Shown here: in pieces, positions 1 to 7,363 of the stretch
How positions within the stretch are numbered: position 1 is the stretch's first letter
Layout of the letters: each line of letters starts with the position of its first letter
Origin: an uncultured Ruminococcus sp.
GTDB taxonomy: Bacteria; Bacillota; Clostridia; Oscillospirales; Ruminococcaceae
Reading direction: 5' to 3'
Assembly (NCBI GenBank): GCA_946537565.1
Contig: CAMNFW010000088.1
Coordinates: 1-8,075, forward strand
DNA: 8,075 bases
Translations under genes and position numbers: made by a program
Notes under the pieces: generated by a model
Told to the model about the DNA's origin: nothing
Database searches by the model: none
What the model saw: only the letters and a program-made list of their open reading frames with translations

Positions 1-1907
1 GTACTTCCACCTGTGATATGGTTTACAAGTCACACAGGATATTTCCGGGAAAACCTCAGCTTGAAGGTCTTCCTGCGACCTTTTCAACAAAGGACAGTCC
101 ATGTTCATCAGTTGAGATAACTCTTGAAGACAAGGCAGCGGAGCTTGAAACGGTGCTTATTTATACAGCCTTTGACAAGCTCAATGCTTTTACACGTTCT
201 GTAATAATAAGAAATACCGGCAGCCGTCCCTGTTTCCTTACAAGAGTATATTCAGTCTGTGCAGAGTTTGACCGATCTGACATGGACATGATAACACTTA
301 ATGGTTCATGGGCGAGAGAGCGTATGATAGAGCGATGCAGGCTTCATCACGGCAAGCAGTCGGTGGATTCCATGAAGGGCGAAAGCTCCCACCAGTACAA
401 TCCTTTTGCGGCTTTCTGTGATAAAAATACCGATGAGGACAATGGTATCGCTTTTGGCTTCAACCTTGTTTATTCCGGCAATTTTACTGCTTCAGCTGAA
501 GTGACGCAGCATGACTGCACCCGGTTTGTTATGGGCATTAACGATATGGATTTTTCATGGAAGCTTATGCCCGGTGAGAGTTTTACTGCACCGGAAGCGG
601 TAATGGTATTTTCGGACAATGGTCTTGGGGGAATGTCACGCACCTTCCATGATCTCTACAGAAACAACCTTATCCGTGGCAGGTACCGTGATATACACCG
701 TCCTGTTCTTATTAACAACTGGGAAGCCACTTATTTTGACTTTGATACAGAGAAACTGCTGAGCATTGCAAGGGAAGCTTCAGCGCTGGGAATTGAGATG
801 CTGGTAATGGACGACGGCTGGTTCGGTCATAGAAACAGTGATAATTCCTCATTAGGCGACTGGTTTGTAAATGAAGATAAAATAAAAGGCGGACTTAAAG
901 AGCTTGTCCGCCAGGTAAACGCTCTGGGAATGAAATTCGGCATCTGGTTTGAGCCGGAAATGATATCGCCGGATTCAGAGCTTTACAAGGCTCACCCTGA
1001 CTGGGCGATACAGGTTCAGGGCAGGGAAATGACCCTTTGCCGGGAGCAGTATGTTCTGGACTTTTCAAGGGCAGAGGTAAGGGATTATGTATATGATATG
1101 ATGAAGGCGGTGCTGGACAGCGCAAATATTGAGTATATCAAATGGGATATGAACCGCCAGATAACTGACTGCGGTTCCTCAGCGCTTCCGCCGGACAGAC
1201 AGAAAGAGCTGTGGCACAGATATGTGCTGGGCGTGTACAGTGTCATGGAGAGGCTTTTGGCAGACTATCCTGATATACTCCTGGAAAACTGTTCAGGCGG
1301 CGGCGGAAGATTTGACCCAGGAATGCTCTATTATTCTCCGCAGATATGGTGTTCAGATGATACAGATGCTATTGAAAGGCTTAAGATACAGCATGGCACA
1401 TCGCTGTGTTATCCTTGTTCAGCAATAGGCGCTCATGTTTCTGACTGTCCTAATCATACTGTTGGCAGAAACGTTCCCTTTGCGACAAGAGGAAGAACAG
1501 CAATGGTAGGAACCTTTGGATATGAGCTTGATATCACAAAGATATCTCAGGAGGACAGAGATGCAGTTCCCGGTCAGATAGCTGAATATAAAAAATATGA
1601 GGAGCTGATACGTCTGGGAGATCAGTATCGTATCGGTGACATTTTCTCTGACAGCAGCTGGGACGCATGGCTGTTTGCGTCTAAAGACAAGACCGAAGCG
1701 GTGTTTGTATACATTCAGGTCATGGGCAAACCCAATCGCCGGTCATTCCGTGTGAAGCTGAGGGGACTTGATCCTGAAAAATACTATTATGAAGAGAGAA
1801 GACCGGAGGTAAAGCTTTCCGGTGCAGCGCTTATGAATTGCGGAGTAGATATCGGCGGTTTATGGGGAGATTATCAGTCAGAGCTTATGCACTTCATTTC
1901 AGTCTGA
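1..1907 (+). CDS. Alpha-galactosidase, GH36 family (5' end outside window)
   Basis: Hydrolyses terminal alpha-1,6-linked galactose from oligosaccharides such as melibiose, raffinose and stachyose, probably in the cytoplasm. The frame is open to the left edge (codons from base 3, reading TSTCD before the Met at 18), so that Met is internal. Family members are about 730 residues; roughly 100 N-terminal residues are missing, and no signal peptide can be judged. Numbering from the Met at 18: N-terminal beta-sandwich to about 220, catalytic TIM barrel about 225-545, C-terminal beta domain to 629. Visible motifs are SHRIFPGKPQLEGLPATF near the start, DDGWFG at 265-270, WFEPEM, KWDMNR with the expected nucleophile D377, the CSGGGGRFDPGM loop, and SDDTDA at 446-451 carrying the expected acid/base Asp. 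All catalytic motifs are intact. The C-terminus ends naturally. No clear intrinsic terminator follows. The family is secure; exact substrate preference is not shown. Confidence 0.95.
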   Translation, partial: TSTCDMVYKSHRIFPGKPQLEGLPATFSTKDSPCSSVEITLEDKAAELETVLIYTAFDKLNAFTRSVIIRNTGSRPCFLTRVYSVCAEFDRSDMDMITLNGSWARERMIERCRLHHGKQSVDSMKGESSHQYNPFAAFCDKNTDEDNGIAFGFNLVYSGNFTASAEVTQHDCTRFVMGINDMDFSWKLMPGESFTAPEAVMVFSDNGLGGMSRTFHDLYRNNLIRGRYRDIHRPVLINNWEATYFDFDTEKLLSIAREASALGIEMLVMDDGWFGHRNSDNSSLGDWFVNEDKIKGGLKELVRQVNALGMKFGIWFEPEMISPDSELYKAHPDWAIQVQGREMTLCREQYVLDFSRAEVRDYVYDMMKAVLDSANIEYIKWDMNRQITDCGSSALPPDRQKELWHRYVLGVYSVMERLLADYPDILLENCSGGGGRFDPGMLYYSPQIWCSDDTDAIERLKIQHGTSLCYPCSAIGAHVSDCPNHTVGRNVPFATRGRTAMVGTFGYELDITKISQEDRDAVPGQIAEYKKYEELIRLGDQYRIGDIFSDSSWDAWLFASKDKTEAVFVYIQVMGKPNRRSFRVKLRGLDPEKYYYEERRPEVKLSGAALMNCGVDIGGLWGDYQSELMHFISV

Positions 1908-2045
1908 ATAAAGAAATGCAGCTGGGATAATTCTGGATTGAGCAGTTCGGTTTTATTCTCATGAGGAGATTTGACCGGAAAGGTTTTGCAGTATAAGAAA
2001 GAGTGAGAGTTTACAATATACAGCGTGAGGGAAATAATTACATTT

Positions 2046-2062
2046 GTCACTCATGCGGTGAC
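2046..2062. repeat. Short dyad GTCAC-N7-GTGAC in the intergenic spacer
   Basis: Perfect 5-base inverted repeat (2046-2050 and 2058-2062) with a 7-base spacer, about 10 bases upstream of a possible -35 box and 75 bases before the preferred start of the membrane-protein gene. It has no T-run, so it is not a convincing terminator. It could be a small operator, but arms this short occur by chance. Confidence 0.25.
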
Positions 2063-2072
2063 TTTATTCATA

Positions 2073-2101
2073 TTGAAAAATCAGAGAATGTATGATAACA
2101 T
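2073..2101 (+). promoter_or_regulatory. Possible promoter of the membrane-protein gene
   Basis: TTGAAA (2073-2078), a 17-base spacer, then TAACAT (2096-2101). Each box matches the sigma-A consensus at 4 of 6 positions or better. The predicted transcript would begin near 2108, downstream of the ATG at 2092 and upstream of the well-supported ATG at 2137. A weaker alternative, TTGACC-N15-TATAAG, lies at 1971-1997. Neither is strong, and readthrough from the GH36 gene is also possible. Confidence 0.3.
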
Positions 2102-2122
2102 ATAGTTACACTAAAACATACG

Positions 2123-2128
2123 AAAGGA
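2123..2128 (+). promoter_or_regulatory. Ribosome binding site that sets the start at 2137
   Basis: AAAGGA lies 8 bases before the ATG at 2137. The upstream in-frame ATG at 2092 has no comparable purine-rich site. The ATGs at 2128 and 2131 overlap or abut this site and so cannot use it. Confidence 0.6.
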
Positions 2129-2136
2129 TGATGTTT

Positions 2137-4800
2137 ATGTTAACTGATCTCTTCTTAGCGATAATGCCGTTAATAATCATAGCCGGTATCACAGGAATTG
2201 CACTGGCTGTACTCAAAGCTGTGGATAAAAAGGTTATCACCAGCAGGCAGAATAACACCTCTTCTCCCTATAATTCAACCCTTGATATGACCAGCTTATA
2301 CAATAATATCAACAATAACAGCGATTCTCAGCCTGATTCTGAAGATGATCAGACTGAGAACGAAGACAAAACTCAGGACGAGAATCAGGATGATCTGCCG
2401 GATAATGATGACCCGGCAGAAAATGAAGATATTCCTGAAAATGAGAATACCCCGGAGTCTGAGAGCTTCCAGGAAGAAAAGAACGGTCTTAACCGTGAAA
2501 ATTTCCTGTATAACAATGGTTTTCAGCCATTATATCCGCCTGGTTATTATAATAACGATCAGCCGGTTTATCAGCCTCAGAAGCCTAAGCTGAATCTCAG
2601 CTCTTCAACGGTAATGCTCCTTATCGGTACAATTTTCATTATACTTTCCGGCATTGCATTCGGAGTGGCAGGCTGGGTAAAGACTTCACCTGAGGGACGT
2701 GTCGGCATAATGATGCTGGCATCAGCAGCAGCTTTCACTATCAGCACCATATTCATGAAGGTGTTCAAGCTGGACGGTACTTCAACCGCATTCTTCACCG
2801 TTGGCTCTATCTTCACATCTGTAATAATCATAACTGCCGGCTGGTATAAGCTTCTGGGAGACTGGCTGGCTGTAGGCGGCGACGGTGCTGCAATGCTTTA
2901 TGCAATAGCTTTTGGCATTGGTGCAGCAAGCACATTCATAGGCTGGCTGGTCTACAAGAAAATAGCCTTTGTATATATAAGTCTGTCAGCAATGGTCATA
3001 ACCCTGATGTTTGCAGTCATACAGTTTACAGTAGATTTCAGAGAATTTGCAGCAGTATTGGTTGCATTCCAGATGATAATAACAGCTTCTCTCCACGGAT
3101 TTGAGCTTCACAAGGGCAGTATTGTTGAAAAGCCCCTGTACATCATAGGAAATATCGCTTCAGTGCTCTTTGGTATTTTGGGCACAATAAGCGTACTGAG
3201 CTACATAGACGATCCGCATATCGGTTCTTATGTGATAATCAGTCTTATGATAGTACAGCTTATATTCTATGGTATTTTCAAGAACTATAAGTTCATGCTT
3301 GGGATTCAGACCCTGGCATCAATTCTCCTGTGCTATATGTTCACTATCACCCTGGAGAATAATGGGTACGAGGATAACTCTCTCCGGATACTTTTTGGTT
3401 TTATGATACTGGCGGTATATCTTGTAAACCGCTTTATACCACAGTTAAGAACTGCATTTTCTGAGTTTTCAGCACTTTCAGCAGCAGTTTTAGGCGCACT
3501 TCTTAGCATAACCGTAAACAAGGCTGATTTTGGTATCGTATGTGTAATTGTACCGTTAGCGGTTTCAATTATCATCAAATCCTATGTTTTCAGCAAAAAC
3601 GAAGCGCTCCAGACCACAACAGGATTCTTTGCACCGCTGCTTCCTCTGGTGATAGCATTCAGGTTAGATGATGTACTGCGGGTCGAAGATACAAATTCAG
3701 ACGAAGTGACAGTATTTATCTTTGGACTTTGTGCATTGTTCTTCATAGGTGTTTCAGCAGCGCTGGTATTTCTTCCTAAATATGCCTTTGGTTTCTATGC
3801 AAAGCATCCGATAAAATCAGATATGCTGGTGTATGTCAACATGACAGTTTCAGCAGTTATACTCTTCTTCATCAGTGAATATACATCAATGATATATCTG
3901 CCTCTTGCAGCAGCAGTTGTCCATCATTTTGTGGCAGATAAGCTCAAAAACAATTATGCCGGAATAGGTTCAGCAGCAGCAGCACTTGTGATGATAAACA
4001 ATATCCTTCATCATTTCATTGATTATGATGGTGCAGCAGCATACGTTATGCTTTTTGTCTTTGCGCTTATCATGGCAGCTTCAAAGTTCCGTTACAGGAA
4101 TGCTGTTGTAGAAAAGTCAGAGAATAAAGTCCGCATTGACACGCTGCTTATCGGCGGCGGAGTATCAATACTTCTCTTTGCAGATTCGATCGGAACCCGT
4201 GAGATAAGATCATTCATGCTTCTCATTACAATTGCGATCTACATCGCCTGCTTCATCAAGAAGAATACTAATGAGAAGACAGCCTCAGTTCTTCTTTCAA
4301 TATCAGCATTTGTGTCAGCAACAGCACTGGTTGAAAGACCATTCTTCGTAGCGGATTCAGATATGATCAACAGCAAGATCAATCTGGGAATAATCGCTCT
4401 TCTTGGTGCAGCTTATAAATTCATCTGGAGAAAGAATAATGATGTTTCAAAGTCTGTATCCACAACTTTATTCATACTTTCCTTTGCTGGTCTGATATTA
4501 GATGCAATGAGATTCCATGAATCCGGAAACACGATCTTTGTTCTTGCAGTTACGGTACTGATACTGATGATATCTTTCTTCACAAAGAGCAAGACATGGT
4601 TTACAGCATCGTCCATAGCACTGGCTATAATAACAGTATATTCATCAGTAAAGTATCTTCGCACACTGCAATGGTGGGTATATCTCTTCGCAGCAGGAAT
4701 CATACTGATAGCAATAGCTTCTGTTAATGAATATTACAAAAAGCAGGGCAGCAGCGTAAAGACAAAAATGGCTTCACTGTTTGCAGACTGGAAATGGTAA
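2137..4800 (+). CDS. Large polytopic membrane protein of unknown function with acidic cytoplasmic linker
   Basis: 887 residues from the preferred ATG (902 if translation began at 2092). The first helix (about residues 3-27) is followed by Lys/Arg residues, placing the next segment in the cytoplasm by the positive-inside rule. Residues about 36-150 form a low-complexity linker. Its acidic part (about 62-115) contains the hexad-like repeat PENEDI / PENENT-type / PESESF, and a Pro/Tyr/Asn/Gln-rich part follows to about 151. From about 156 to the end I count roughly 25 hydrophobic segments separated by short loops, ending in a short basic-aromatic tail (FADWKW). I see no nucleotide-binding, transporter-signature or catalytic motif. 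The general look resembles DUF2157/DUF2339-type predicted membrane proteins, but I cannot confirm membership. It precedes the histidine kinase gene on the same strand, with a hairpin between them. A role in envelope sensing or transport would be speculation. Confidence 0.8.
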   Translation: MLTDLFLAIMPLIIIAGITGIALAVLKAVDKKVITSRQNNTSSPYNSTLDMTSLYNNINNNSDSQPDSEDDQTENEDKTQDENQDDLPDNDDPAENEDIPENENTPESESFQEEKNGLNRENFLYNNGFQPLYPPGYYNNDQPVYQPQKPKLNLSSSTVMLLIGTIFIILSGIAFGVAGWVKTSPEGRVGIMMLASAAAFTISTIFMKVFKLDGTSTAFFTVGSIFTSVIIITAGWYKLLGDWLAVGGDGAAMLYAIAFGIGAASTFIGWLVYKKIAFVYISLSAMVITLMFAVIQFTVDFREFAAVLVAFQMIITASLHGFELHKGSIVEKPLYIIGNIASVLFGILGTISVLSYIDDPHIGSYVIISLMIVQLIFYGIFKNYKFMLGIQTLASILLCYMFTITLENNGYEDNSLRILFGFMILAVYLVNRFIPQLRTAFSEFSALSAAVLGALLSITVNKADFGIVCVIVPLAVSIIIKSYVFSKNEALQTTTGFFAPLLPLVIAFRLDDVLRVEDTNSDEVTVFIFGLCALFFIGVSAALVFLPKYAFGFYAKHPIKSDMLVYVNMTVSAVILFFISEYTSMIYLPLAAAVVHHFVADKLKNNYAGIGSAAAALVMINNILHHFIDYDGAAAYVMLFVFALIMAASKFRYRNAVVEKSENKVRIDTLLIGGGVSILLFADSIGTREIRSFMLLITIAIYIACFIKKNTNEKTASVLLSISAFVSATALVERPFFVADSDMINSKINLGIIALLGAAYKFIWRKNNDVSKSVSTTLFILSFAGLILDAMRFHESGNTIFVLAVTVLILMISFFTKSKTWFTASSIALAIITVYSSVKYLRTLQWWVYLFAAGIILIAIASVNEYYKKQGSSVKTKMASLFADWKW

Positions 4801-4812
4801 GATAAGATCTAT

Positions 4813-4845
4813 GGGGAAATTCTTTCTTGGCGAAGGGATTTCCCC
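4813..4845 (+). other. Strong RNA hairpin between membrane-protein and kinase genes
   Basis: Arms 4813-4826 (GGGGAAATTCTTTC) and 4832-4845 (GAAGGGATTTCCCC) pair over 14 consecutive positions around a 5-base loop. Two of the pairs are G-U, so the stem is perfect only as + strand RNA. Only three T residues follow (TTTAGAGG), which is poor for an intrinsic terminator. It starts 13 bases after the stop codon at 4800. It could be a weak or partial terminator, an mRNA-stabilising 3' end or a processing site that sets different levels for the flanking genes. Confidence 0.6.
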
Positions 4846-4896
4846 TTTAGAGGTTAAAGATCAGAGAAAATATCCGGAGCAAATCCTAAAACTAAC

Positions 4897-4904
4897 GGAA
4901 GGGA
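4897..4904 (+). promoter_or_regulatory. Candidate ribosome binding site for the histidine kinase
   Basis: GGAAGGGA lies 11 bases before the ATG at 4916, a slightly long spacing. In-frame starts further upstream (TTG 4781, ATG 4811) have poorer sites and would place the 4813-4845 hairpin inside the coding sequence, so 4916 is preferred. Confidence 0.45.
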
Positions 4905-4915
4905 AAAAAGTAAAA

Positions 4916-6529
4916 ATGATACTGAATATTATTTCGGTGATACTCTTAGTTATGGGACTGGGCGGAATGCTGGGTACAGTTGCATGGATACTCCGGCGTG
5001 GAAACAGCAACCGCCTGACAAGGCTGTTTATAGTATGTCAGCTTTCAATAGTTCTGTGGCTGATATCACAGCTGCTGATCCTATTTTCAGCAAATTCCAG
5101 TCAGCTGTGGATAAGCTATACCATTGGAAATATTGGTATCAGCTGCTTCTCACCATTCTGGCTGATGTTTTCCGGTGAGTATGCAGAAACAGGAAAAAGC
5201 GTCCGGAAGCTGATGAAGCTGCTGCCAATTATTTCGGCAGTATCAGTTATAATAATCATCACAAATCCGCTTCATAAGCTTTACTATACCAGCTTCACAA
5301 CAGAAGGTGTCAGCTATGGAGTGTTCTTTTACATTTTTCAGGTGATATATTATATCTGTATAATCGCTGGTATAACTATGATGTGTCTTAAGCAGATCAC
5401 CAGAAGTGATAAAGCCAGACAGCAGGCAGCTCTTATTTCACTGTCAGCCATTGTTCCGATGATCGTAAACACCTTAACTCTTACCGGAGTGCTGGATCTT
5501 GGAATAGAGCTTACACCGTTATTTTTTGCATTTTCCAGTATAATGATACTGATCGCACTTAGTCAGTTTGGCTTTCTGAATATAAACCGCATAGCGATAA
5601 ACGATACTATCAACAATATCAGCAGCGGAGTGCTTGTATTTCAGCGTGGGGGCAGTGCTTCCTATAAAAATAAGGCTGCGGTGAGTTTTCTTGGCGGAAG
5701 ACAGTGCAGCACAGTTGATGAGTTTTATGAATGGCTGGAAGATGTAACAGGAAAAAGCCATGACAAGAACATCAGCAGCTTTGAGTTTGAGATAAAAGGC
5801 AAATTCTACAGCCTTCGTCAGAGCAGCTGTGAAGACAGAAACGGTCAGCTTTTTGCCCGCATCATTACAATTGACGATGTTACTAAGTTTTATGAACTTG
5901 CGAGCACTGAAAAACGGCTTAGCATTGAACAGGAGCGGAATCGTATTGCCCAGGAGATACATGATTCTGCCGGTCATACCTTTACAATGATAAGCTCACT
6001 GGCAAGAGTATTGATGCTCGAATCCGGAAAGCCGGAGCCTGATATGAAGGGAATGCAGGAGTATATCACCGAGATAGACGGACTTTCACGCAGCGGTGTA
6101 ACTCAGCTGAGATGTTCAATAAATGATCTTCGTGACGATCAGTTCATGACCTCGATCAAGCACGCATTGGAAACAATAACTGGTGCAGTCAGAAATATTG
6201 AAACAGAATTATGCTTTCAGGGTAAGGAAGATGAAAGATATTCTTTCTGCATAAAAGAGGTTTATGACAGCTGCCGTGAAACTATAACTAACGCTATGAG
6301 ATATTCCGAAGCCGGCAGAATTGATATTATTGTCAAGTTTTATCCTGACAGGCTTGAGGTCTATATTTTTGACAATGGAAAGGGCTGTAAAAAAATCAAG
6401 GAGAACAATGGTCTGAGGGGAATTCGTCAGCGCACAGAAGCTTTAGGCGGAACAGTGCGTTTTTCCTCAGTTGAAGGCGAAGGATTTTCCACGATCATAA
6501 AGATACCGGTAAAGGAGGAGAATGAATGA
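4916..6529 (+). CDS. Sensor histidine kinase, 7TM input and HisKA_3 core
   Basis: Membrane sensor kinase of 538 residues, expected to autophosphorylate on His and pass phosphate to the regulator encoded next. Residues 1 to about 232 form seven hydrophobic segments with the hallmarks of the 7TM histidine-kinase input region (HisKA_7TM-like: FWLMFSGEYAETG, TNPLHKLYY, LTPLFFAFSS). Residues about 240-330 look like a degenerate PAS-type linker. The HisKA_3 dimerisation helix carries RIAQEIHDSAGH with phospho-acceptor H349; the fifth residue after it is His where many relatives have Gln. The ATPase domain has ETITNAM (N459), DNGKG (486-490) and GLRG (499-502). The ATG at 4916 is chosen because the first membrane helix starts at once and a purine-rich site precedes it; the frame stays open to a TTG at 4781 within the previous gene. 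It overlaps the regulator gene by four bases, implying translational coupling. The signal sensed is unknown; no ABC transporter, a common target of such pairs, is visible. Confidence 0.92.
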   Translation: MILNIISVILLVMGLGGMLGTVAWILRRGNSNRLTRLFIVCQLSIVLWLISQLLILFSANSSQLWISYTIGNIGISCFSPFWLMFSGEYAETGKSVRKLMKLLPIISAVSVIIIITNPLHKLYYTSFTTEGVSYGVFFYIFQVIYYICIIAGITMMCLKQITRSDKARQQAALISLSAIVPMIVNTLTLTGVLDLGIELTPLFFAFSSIMILIALSQFGFLNINRIAINDTINNISSGVLVFQRGGSASYKNKAAVSFLGGRQCSTVDEFYEWLEDVTGKSHDKNISSFEFEIKGKFYSLRQSSCEDRNGQLFARIITIDDVTKFYELASTEKRLSIEQERNRIAQEIHDSAGHTFTMISSLARVLMLESGKPEPDMKGMQEYITEIDGLSRSGVTQLRCSINDLRDDQFMTSIKHALETITGAVRNIETELCFQGKEDERYSFCIKEVYDSCRETITNAMRYSEAGRIDIIVKFYPDRLEVYIFDNGKGCKKIKENNGLRGIRQRTEALGGTVRFSSVEGEGFSTIIKIPVKEENE

Positions 6530-7152
6530 TAAAAGTCATAATTGCAGATGACGTTCAGATTCTGCGAACCGGACTAATAGCGGTGTTATCGCAGGATCCG
6601 GAGATTAAAGTAGTGGGCGAAGCTGGAAACGGCAAGGAAGCCTATGAAATGTGCATAAAACAAAAGCCTGATGTGGTGCTAATGGATATGAGAATGCCAG
6701 GACATGACGGCGCTTACGGCACAAGACAGATCAAGGATAAGCTCAAAAATGTAAAGGTGCTTGTGCTGACGACATTTGACGATAAGGAAACCGTTAATAA
6801 GGCGATTTCCAGCGGTGCAGACGGCTACATATTAAAAGAAATGGACAGCGCACAGATAATCAATTCTATAAAAGCTGTAGCAGGGGGCATAAATGTATTC
6901 TGTGATAATATATTTCAGTCAATACGCCGTGAAGCTTCGATACCCCAGGACGCAGGAAACTATGACCTGACGGAAAGGGAACTGGAGTTCCTCCGGCTTA
7001 TCTGTGACGGCTGCGACAATAAGGAGATAGCAGCAAAGTTGTATCTTGCAGAGGGAACTGTCCGGAACGGAATATCCCGTCTTCTTGAAAAGCTTGAGCT
7101 TAAGGACAGAACACAGCTGGCGGTCTTTGCGATAAAGAATAATCTGGTGTGA
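6526..7152 (+). CDS. Response regulator, NarL/FixJ family (REC + LuxR HTH)
   Basis: Cytoplasmic DNA-binding partner of the preceding kinase, 208 residues. The receiver domain (about 1-120) has the acidic pocket D8-D9, phospho-acceptor D54 in VVLMDMRMPG, T82 in LVLTTFD and K104 in YILKEMD. The C-terminal LuxR-type helix-turn-helix (about 145-205) reads DLTERELEFLRLICDG, then NKEIAAKLYLAEGTVRNGISR. All key residues are present, so it should be phosphorylated and bind DNA as a dimer. The start ATG overlaps the kinase stop (ATGA), and AAAGGAGG at 6511-6518 sits 7 bases before it. Such regulators often bind inverted repeats near their own or adjacent promoters. The dyads around 7214-7334 downstream are possible targets by position only. 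Confidence 0.95.
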   Translation: MIKVIIADDVQILRTGLIAVLSQDPEIKVVGEAGNGKEAYEMCIKQKPDVVLMDMRMPGHDGAYGTRQIKDKLKNVKVLVLTTFDDKETVNKAISSGADGYILKEMDSAQIINSIKAVAGGINVFCDNIFQSIRREASIPQDAGNYDLTERELEFLRLICDGCDNKEIAAKLYLAEGTVRNGISRLLEKLELKDRTQLAVFAIKNNLV

Positions 7153-7190
7153 AAAAGCTGGGCAGGCTATATTTAACAGTTTTAAAAGAC

Positions 7191-7219
7191 TTGACTATTT
7201 TAAGCTTTTATGCTATAAT
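7191..7219 (+). promoter_or_regulatory. Near-consensus sigma-A promoter P1 of the DUF1292 gene
   Basis: TTGACT (7191-7196), exactly 17 bases, then TATAAT (7214-7219) preceded by TGC, an extended -10. The predicted start of transcription is about 7225-7227, giving a leader of about 138 bases before the ATG at 7364. It is the best promoter in the window and marks a transcription unit separate from the two-component genes. Confidence 0.85.
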
Positions 7220-7240
7220 GAATGCACAGTATTCATTATA
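7214..7240. promoter_or_regulatory. Palindrome over the P1 -10 box and start site (candidate operator)
   Basis: Perfect 10-base arms TATAATGAAT (7214-7223) and ATTCATTATA (7231-7240) around a 7-base centre. The left arm contains the whole -10 hexamer and the centre contains the predicted transcription start. A repressor bound here would block polymerase directly. Only a short, incomplete part lies in the transcript, so a DNA-level role is likelier than an RNA one. AT-rich sequence raises the chance background. Confidence 0.45.
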
Positions 7241-7251
7241 TTCTATCAGAA

Positions 7252-7334
7252 TGCCCTTGCAGATACGCAAATCAAATATTTGCTTCCTGCATATCGGGTA
7301 ATTATAGCATATCGCTTCGCTTATATGCTATAAT
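7252..7334 (+). promoter_or_regulatory. Structured 5' leader of the DUF1292 gene: two abutting hairpins
   Basis: Hairpin A (7252-7300) has three stacked helices: TGCCC 7252-7256 with GGGTA 7296-7300 (one G-U), TGCAG 7258-7262 with CTGCA 7287-7291, and GCAAAT 7267-7272 with ATTTGC 7278-7283, capped by a 5-base loop. Internal loops are 1x4 and 4x3. Hairpin B starts at the next base: ATTATAGCATAT 7301-7312 pairs perfectly with ATATGCTATAAT 7323-7334 around a 10-base loop. The ribosome binding site is 18 bases downstream and stays exposed in this fold. No T-run directly follows B, so it is not a standard terminator. It matches no riboswitch class that I recognise. Confidence 0.5.
7324..7334 (+). 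promoter_or_regulatory. Second extended -10 element P3 close to the DUF1292 gene
   Basis: TATGCTATAAT is an exact 11-base copy of the P1 -10 region (7209-7219). Its TATAAT at 7329-7334 predicts a start near 7341 and a leader of only about 23 bases. No good -35 box lies 17 bases upstream, so activity would rest on the TGC extension. It also forms the 3' arm of leader hairpin B. Confidence 0.4.
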
Positions 7335-7363
7335 AAGGTTACTTTTTATATGGAGGTAAGGCT

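Noticed and set aside
1956..1980. Terminator after the GH36 gene
   Set aside because: Only short stems (TCTC/GAGA, a broken TTCGGT/ACCGGAA pairing) with no adjacent T-run; not enough to call.
2345..2593. Arg/Lys/Met-rich 82-codon frame over the acidic linker
   Set aside because: Out-of-phase reading of the GAT/GAA-rich linker codons; no domain and no start signal.
3967..3983. GCAGCA-rich run as a microsatellite
   Set aside because: It encodes a short Ala run in a membrane helix using this gene's preferred GCA codon; not an expanded repeat.
4781..4808. Promoter TTGCAG-N16-TAAGAT for the kinase gene
   Set aside because: Only about 3 and 4 of 6 matches, and it lies within the end of the previous coding region; chance level.
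5519..5977. 152-codon open frame on the - strand inside the kinase gene
   Set aside because: It lies fully antisense to a well-supported kinase coding region, has no recognisable domain, and is explained by the codon bias of the real gene.
7209..7311. A miniature transposable element bounded by TATGCTATAAT inverted repeats
   Set aside because: The repeats coincide with -10 promoter sequence, no target-site duplication is visible, and the segment carries no other mobile-element mark.
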